Shown here in pieces: positions 60,670-64,000 of a stretch of DNA of 64,000 nucleotides; positions within the stretch are counted from its first letter, which is position 1; every line of letters begins with the position of its first letter. Location of the stretch: assembly GCA_003075315.1 (NCBI GenBank), contig QDFQ01000001.1:723355-787354 (forward strand), in the 5' to 3' direction. Below the pieces are notes generated by a model. It did no database searches. It saw only the letters and a program-made list of their open reading frames with translations, and was not told where the DNA came from. Source of the DNA: Arthrobacter sp. TPD3018. Its GTDB lineage: Bacteria; Pseudomonadota; Alphaproteobacteria; Sphingomonadales; Sphingomonadaceae. Both the position numbers and the translations under genes were made by a program.

Positions 60670-61671
60670 TTACCGCCCCAGCAGCACCGCCGCTTCGTAG
60701 AAGGCCGCGCCGATCAGGCCGGCGGCGGGCAGGGTGACGACCCAGGCGACGACGATGCGGCTGGCGACGTTCCAGCGCACCGCCGACAGACGCCGCGCCG
60801 AACCGACGCCGACGATCGCACCGGTGATCGTGTGTGTCGAGGAGACGGGAATGCCGCCCATCGTCGCCATGAACAGCGTGATCGCGCCGCCGGTTTCCGC
60901 GCAGAAGCCCTGGGCGGGCGTCAGCCGCGTGATCTTGGACCCCATCGTGTGGACGATCTTCCACCCGCCCGACATGGTGCCGAGTGCCATCGCGGCCTGA
61001 CAGGAAAGAACGACCCACAAAGGGATGTTCAGATCCTTGCCGACCATGCCCTGCGAGTAGAGGAGGACGGTGATGATCCCCATCGTCTTCTGCGCGTCGT
61101 TACCGCCATGGCCGAGGCTGTAGAGCGCCGCGGAGACGAGTTGCAATTTGCGGAAGCGCTTGTCGACGCCCATCGGCGTGAGCTTGATCGAGCTCCACGC
61201 GACGACCAGCACGAGCGCGAGTGCGAGGACGAGGCCGAGGGCCGGCGACAGGAAGATCGCCGAGACCGTCTTGATGACGCCCCACCAGACGATGACGTCG
61301 AACCCGGCCTTCGACATGCCGGCACCGATCAGGCCACCGATCAGCGCGTGGCTGGACGATGATGGAATCCCGAACTTCCAGGTGATGACGTTCCAGACGA
61401 TGGCGCCCATCAATGCGCCGAAGATCAGCTGGGGATCGATGATCTGCGCGTCGATGATGCCTTTGCCGACCGTCTTGGCGACCGCATGGTCGAACACGGC
61501 GAAGGCGATGAAGTTGAAGAACGCGGCCCATAGCACCGCGTGATGCGGTTTCAGGACGCGGGTCGAAACCACCGTCGCGATCGAATTGGCGGCGTCGTGC
61601 AGGCCGTTCAGAAAGTCGAACAGCAGCGCGACGCCGATCAGCGCGACCAGCAGCGTGAAGGAGATCGTCAT
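60670..61671 (-). CDS. pit: Low-affinity inorganic phosphate transporter, PiT family
   Basis: A 333-residue membrane protein of the PiT family, which imports metal-phosphate with protons. The inverted repeat signature is visible twice: FDFLNGLHDAANSIATVVST near the N-terminus and SLGHGGNDAQKTMGIITVLL in the second half. GIPSSSSHALIGGLIGAG and GIPVSSTHTITGAIVG are also typical. The gene starts 4 bases after the DUF47 stop, so the two form an operon. Confidence 0.95.
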   Translation of the reverse strand: MTISFTLLVALIGVALLFDFLNGLHDAANSIATVVSTRVLKPHHAVLWAAFFNFIAFAVFDHAVAKTVGKGIIDAQIIDPQLIFGALMGAIVWNVITWKFGIPSSSSHALIGGLIGAGMSKAGFDVIVWWGVIKTVSAIFLSPALGLVLALALVLVVAWSSIKLTPMGVDKRFRKLQLVSAALYSLGHGGNDAQKTMGIITVLLYSQGMVGKDLNIPLWVVLSCQAAMALGTMSGGWKIVHTMGSKITRLTPAQGFCAETGGAITLFMATMGGIPVSSTHTITGAIVGVGSARRLSAVRWNVASRIVVAWVVTLPAAGLIGAAFYEAAVLLGR

Positions 61672-61675
61672 CGGA

Positions 61676-62320
61676 TCACGCGTGATCGATCACGAGACCT
61701 TGGATCTCGTTTGCGATATCCTCGAACCGGTCGGCGATCTTTTCCAGGTGGCTGTAGATTTCGCGATCGACGATGAAGCGCATCGTCTGGTTGTCGCCGC
61801 ATTCCTTGAACAGCGCGCGCAGGCCCTGGGCGTGATGCTTGTCCACCTCGCCCTCCAGCGCGACCAGTCGTTCGGTCAGCTGGTGCAGGCGGGGGGCGTT
61901 GCTGTCGAGCTTGCGCAGCAGCGGGATTGCTTCGGCGGTGACGCGTGCGGCTTCGGCGGCGAGATCGGCCATCGCGCGCATGTCGGGCGCGAATGCGGTG
62001 ACGCCGTACAGGTCGATCGTCATCGCCGTCTGGTGCATCTGGTCGATCGAATCGTCCATCACGCCAATCAAGTCGGTGATCGCGGAGCGGTCGAACGGCG
62101 TCACGAAGACGCGCCGCACGTCCTGCAGCACCGCGCGGGTGATATCGTCGGCCTCATGCTCGCGATTCTCGATGTCCGCGATGTGCTGCGCGATCGCGCC
62201 ATCGCCGCTGAAGAGCTGTTGCAGGGCATCCGCACCGGCGACCAGCGTGGCGGCGTGCGCCTCGAACTGTTCGAAGAAGCGACCCTGCTTCGGCATCAGC
62301 GCCTGGAACCAGGCAACCAT
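61676..62320 (-). CDS. DUF47 family PhoU-like protein, Pit accessory (Pap)
   Basis: A 214-residue all-helical protein of the DUF47/TIGR00153 family, distantly related to PhoU. Marks are MVAWFQALMPKQGRFFEQFE, IADIENREHEADDITRAVL, TPFDRSAITDLIGVMDDSID and YSHLEKIADRFEDIANEIQ. Such proteins are encoded next to pit in many bacteria and are thought to modulate it. The ATG at 62318-62320 follows AAGGTC. In Sinorhizobium the equivalent pair is repressed by PhoB, and a candidate Pho box lies upstream here. Confidence 0.92.
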   Translation of the reverse strand: MVAWFQALMPKQGRFFEQFEAHAATLVAGADALQQLFSGDGAIAQHIADIENREHEADDITRAVLQDVRRVFVTPFDRSAITDLIGVMDDSIDQMHQTAMTIDLYGVTAFAPDMRAMADLAAEAARVTAEAIPLLRKLDSNAPRLHQLTERLVALEGEVDKHHAQGLRALFKECGDNQTMRFIVDREIYSHLEKIADRFEDIANEIQGLVIDHA

Positions 62321-62471
62321 AAAAGACCTTTCAGTAATGGCGCGGCGCGCATGGAGCCGGGAGAGGCGGCACGCAAGCCGTTTCTGCCCGTTGCGCCGGA
62401 CCGGGACGGATGGGTGACGCGCGGGGAGCGGCCACCTGTCCGGCGGAAGACACATCGGCCATGCCGAGTTT

Positions 62472-62490
62472 CCGTGACGATAGCATGACT
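62472..62490 (-). promoter_or_regulatory. Candidate Pho box in the DUF47-pit / heme oxygenase gap
   Basis: On the minus strand GAGTCATGCTATCGTCACG carries two GTCA half-sites with an 11-base period, as in CTGTCAT-N4-CTGTCAT PhoB sites. It lies about 150 bases before the DUF47 start in a 312-base divergent gap (62321-62632) otherwise without features I can name. Confidence 0.35.
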
Positions 62491-62632
62491 CCTTTAGGAT
62501 TGCGCCAGCCCGCGTGAGGGGTGGGGCGGCGTCGCCCCAAATCGGGATCGGTGACGGTTCGGCACAGCCATCGAACGGCCGCGGCTCTCATGGTCGCTCG
62601 ACAAGGGCGACGGCGCGGGGCAGGGCCGTGTC

Positions 62633-63160
62633 ATGTCCTTCGTCGCCACGCTCCGCGCCGCCACCGCCGTCGATCACGATCGGGTGGACGCCGCCTTTGG
62701 TGCGATGCGCCTCGACGACCGCGACGATTATCGCCGCATGCTCACCGCCCATGCCCGCGCCGTGCCGGGGGTGGAGGCGGCGCTGAACCGGGCCGACCCC
62801 GCCTGGGGCTTGCCCGCCTGGGCGCCGCGCACGCCTTTACTGGCGTCGGACCTTGCCGCGCTCGATGTCGGGATGCCGGATATCTTGCCCTTCGATCTGC
62901 CGAAACAGGAGGCCGCGACATGGGGTGCGCTATATGTCGCGGAAGGATCGCGATTGGGTGGGCAGGTGCTGGCGCGCGGCATCGCCGCGGGCCTGCCGCA
63001 TGCCTATCTGTCGGCGCGTCATGCCCCCGGCGCGTGGCGGGCCCTGCTGGCAAGCCTCGACGCGCGCGCCGCGGTGGCGCCGCCGGCATGGCATAAGGAC
63101 GTCGTGGACGGCGCCAAGGCAACCTTCGCTCTGTTCATGGCCGCACAAACCAAGAGATAG
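62633..63160 (+). CDS. Biliverdin-producing heme oxygenase
   Basis: A 175-residue helical protein of the heme oxygenase family (bacterial BphO/PigA-like). The proximal heme His lies in the early helix LRAATAVDHDRVDAAFG. The distal-helix wording YVAEGSRLGGQVLARGIA corresponds to the family's YVLEGSxLGG. It opens heme to biliverdin, releasing iron and CO. No bacteriophytochrome gene is adjacent inside the window, so iron recycling or chromophore supply are both possible. The start ATG at 62633 gives normal length. Confidence 0.88.
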   Translation: MSFVATLRAATAVDHDRVDAAFGAMRLDDRDDYRRMLTAHARAVPGVEAALNRADPAWGLPAWAPRTPLLASDLAALDVGMPDILPFDLPKQEAATWGALYVAEGSRLGGQVLARGIAAGLPHAYLSARHAPGAWRALLASLDARAAVAPPAWHKDVVDGAKATFALFMAAQTKR

Positions 63161-63193
63161 CGGCAGATTGACGTAGATTTAACCGTCATTACT

Positions 63194-63240
63194 CATTTTG
63201 GCGTAACATAAGTCCAAAATGCTACGCTTTTGCCAGCGTA
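63194..63240. promoter_or_regulatory. Two inverted repeats upstream of the winged-helix regulator
   Basis: CATTTTGG (63194-63201) and CCAAAATG (63214-63221) are perfect 8-base arms 12 bases apart. TACGCT (63223-63228) and AGCGTA (63235-63240) form a second pair right behind. The block is AT-rich, lies 43-89 bases before the regulator start, and looks like promoter plus operators, possibly for autoregulation. Confidence 0.5.
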
Positions 63241-63282
63241 CCTGTCATTCGCGAGCCGGGGTGAAAGGGGGGTCGTGGACCA

Positions 63283-64000
63283 ATGGCGCCGAACGTCGGC
63301 AAAGTGACATTCTTGCTGGCCGAGATGCAGACGCGGATCAACGCGGCCGGCCTGCGCAGCTTCGATGGCGATGTCGATCGCTTCGCCATCTTCTCGCTGA
63401 TCGTGCGCGAAAGTTTGCGCCGCAATCCGCGCGGCAAGGCGATATCCACGCACTCGCTCGCGATCTCTCTGTCGCGCTCGTTCGAAACGGTGCGCCGCCA
63501 TGTGATCGCGCTGACCGAAGCGGGCCTGTGTGTGCGGGGGCAATATGGCGTGCTGGTGCGCGCCGAGGTGCTGGAGCGACCCGACATCGCCGCGATGATG
63601 CGGCTGGCGCACGACAGTTTCGTCTGCTTCGTCGAGGGGCTGGAACAGCTCGGCGAGTGGAGCGGCGCGCGGCCCGCCGCCAAGCCCTATGACCCGCAGG
63701 TCGGCATTGCCGCATCGGTCGATGTGATGCTGGCGGCGGTCGACAGCAATCGCAATATTCACCGCAACTGGCTGGACCTGATGCTGTTTTCGACCGTCCT
63801 CTACGCGAACCTGCAGCGCAGTCGCGCCGCAGGGCAGGCATTCGGCTTCGGTCCCGAGCATGCGGTACGGCCTGCCGCGCTCGCCGAGGCGATGAGCCTG
63901 CCGGAAACCACGGTCCGCCGGCGATTGAAGCTGCTGGTCGAAGAGGCGGGATCGCTCAAGCGTGTGCCGAAGGGCTATATCCTGTCGGATGCGTGGATGG
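63283..64000 (+). CDS. Transcription regulator with two winged-helix motifs (truncated by window end)
   Basis: The frame is open from the ATG at 63283 to the last base, at least 239 residues. An in-frame TGA at 63262 makes this ATG the first possible start; GGGGGG lies upstream. Two helix-turn-helix motifs are visible: HSLAISLSRSFETVRRHVIA at about residues 56-75, followed by a wing-like GLCVRGQYGVLV, and LAEAMSLPETTVRRRLKLL at about 199-217, followed by LKRVPKGYILS. Between them is a helical stretch (VDVMLAAVDSNRNIHRNWLD). I do not recognise a named family. Both motifs carry the VRRH/VRRR recognition pattern, suggesting an internal duplication. Confidence 0.8.
   Translation, partial: MAPNVGKVTFLLAEMQTRINAAGLRSFDGDVDRFAIFSLIVRESLRRNPRGKAISTHSLAISLSRSFETVRRHVIALTEAGLCVRGQYGVLVRAEVLERPDIAAMMRLAHDSFVCFVEGLEQLGEWSGARPAAKPYDPQVGIAASVDVMLAAVDSNRNIHRNWLDLMLFSTVLYANLQRSRAAGQAFGFGPEHAVRPAALAEAMSLPETTVRRRLKLLVEEAGSLKRVPKGYILSDAWM

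Overview
The window looks like chromosome of a high-GC alphaproteobacterium of the order Sphingomonadales, most likely Sphingomonas or a close relative. This is inferred from several things. There are two large TonB-dependent receptors and no SusD partner. Many periplasmic glycoside hydrolases are present, several with Tat signals. There is a GlcNAc phosphotransferase system of the Caulobacter/Xanthomonas kind, a DUF4170 protein, a cyoABCD oxidase, and many paired palindromic repeats starting GTCAYYCC or GTCATTGCG. Coding density is high, and most operons show ATGA or GTGA stop/start overlaps.

Layout. 1-2.4 kb: the end of a KduD-like dehydrogenase and a ferric-siderophore receptor. 2.4-4.9 kb: a secreted GH3 beta-glucosidase. 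5.0-8.9 kb: cyoABCD quinol oxidase. 9.0-13.8 kb: rpoD, dnaG and a GatB/YqeY protein on the minus strand. 13.9-18.7 kb: carA, a small exported protein and carB, followed by greA. 19.7-21.9 kb: DUF4170 and a four-gene cassette of small envelope proteins with a candidate stress (EcfG-type) promoter. 22.0-23.7 kb: eno and ftsB. 24.0-28.5 kb: two hypothetical proteins, a GH51 arabinofuranosidase, map and a CinA-family protein.

28.7-56.4 kb is the outstanding region. Minus-strand genes encode GH29 alpha-fucosidase, GH92 and GH125 alpha-mannosidases, a GH3 enzyme with a PA14 domain, GH2 beta-mannosidase, GH20 beta-hexosaminidase and a TonB-dependent receptor. Divergent plus-strand genes encode CutC, a GntR regulator, NagB-II deaminase, NagA deacetylase, a GH2 beta-galactosidase, a EIIA-HPr-EI fusion and a GlcNAc-type PTS permease. 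Together these cover nearly every bond of a complex N-glycan, probably of plant type. The receptor would bring glycan across the outer membrane, the hydrolases would trim it in the periplasm, the PTS would import GlcNAc as GlcNAc-6-P, and NagA plus NagB-II would turn it into fructose-6-P. No endoglycosidase or amidase for releasing the glycan from protein is seen in the window.

56.4-64 kb: tRNA-Gly(CCC), a small islet of two hypothetical genes, a large periplasmic-propeller diguanylate cyclase, a DUF47-Pit phosphate operon, a heme oxygenase, and the start of a regulator with two winged-helix motifs that runs off the window.

At least ten paired palindromic (REPIN-like) elements lie between genes. 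One has apparently entered the 5' end of the GH125 gene and is translated in frame. Functions come from reading translated motifs by eye. No database search was run.
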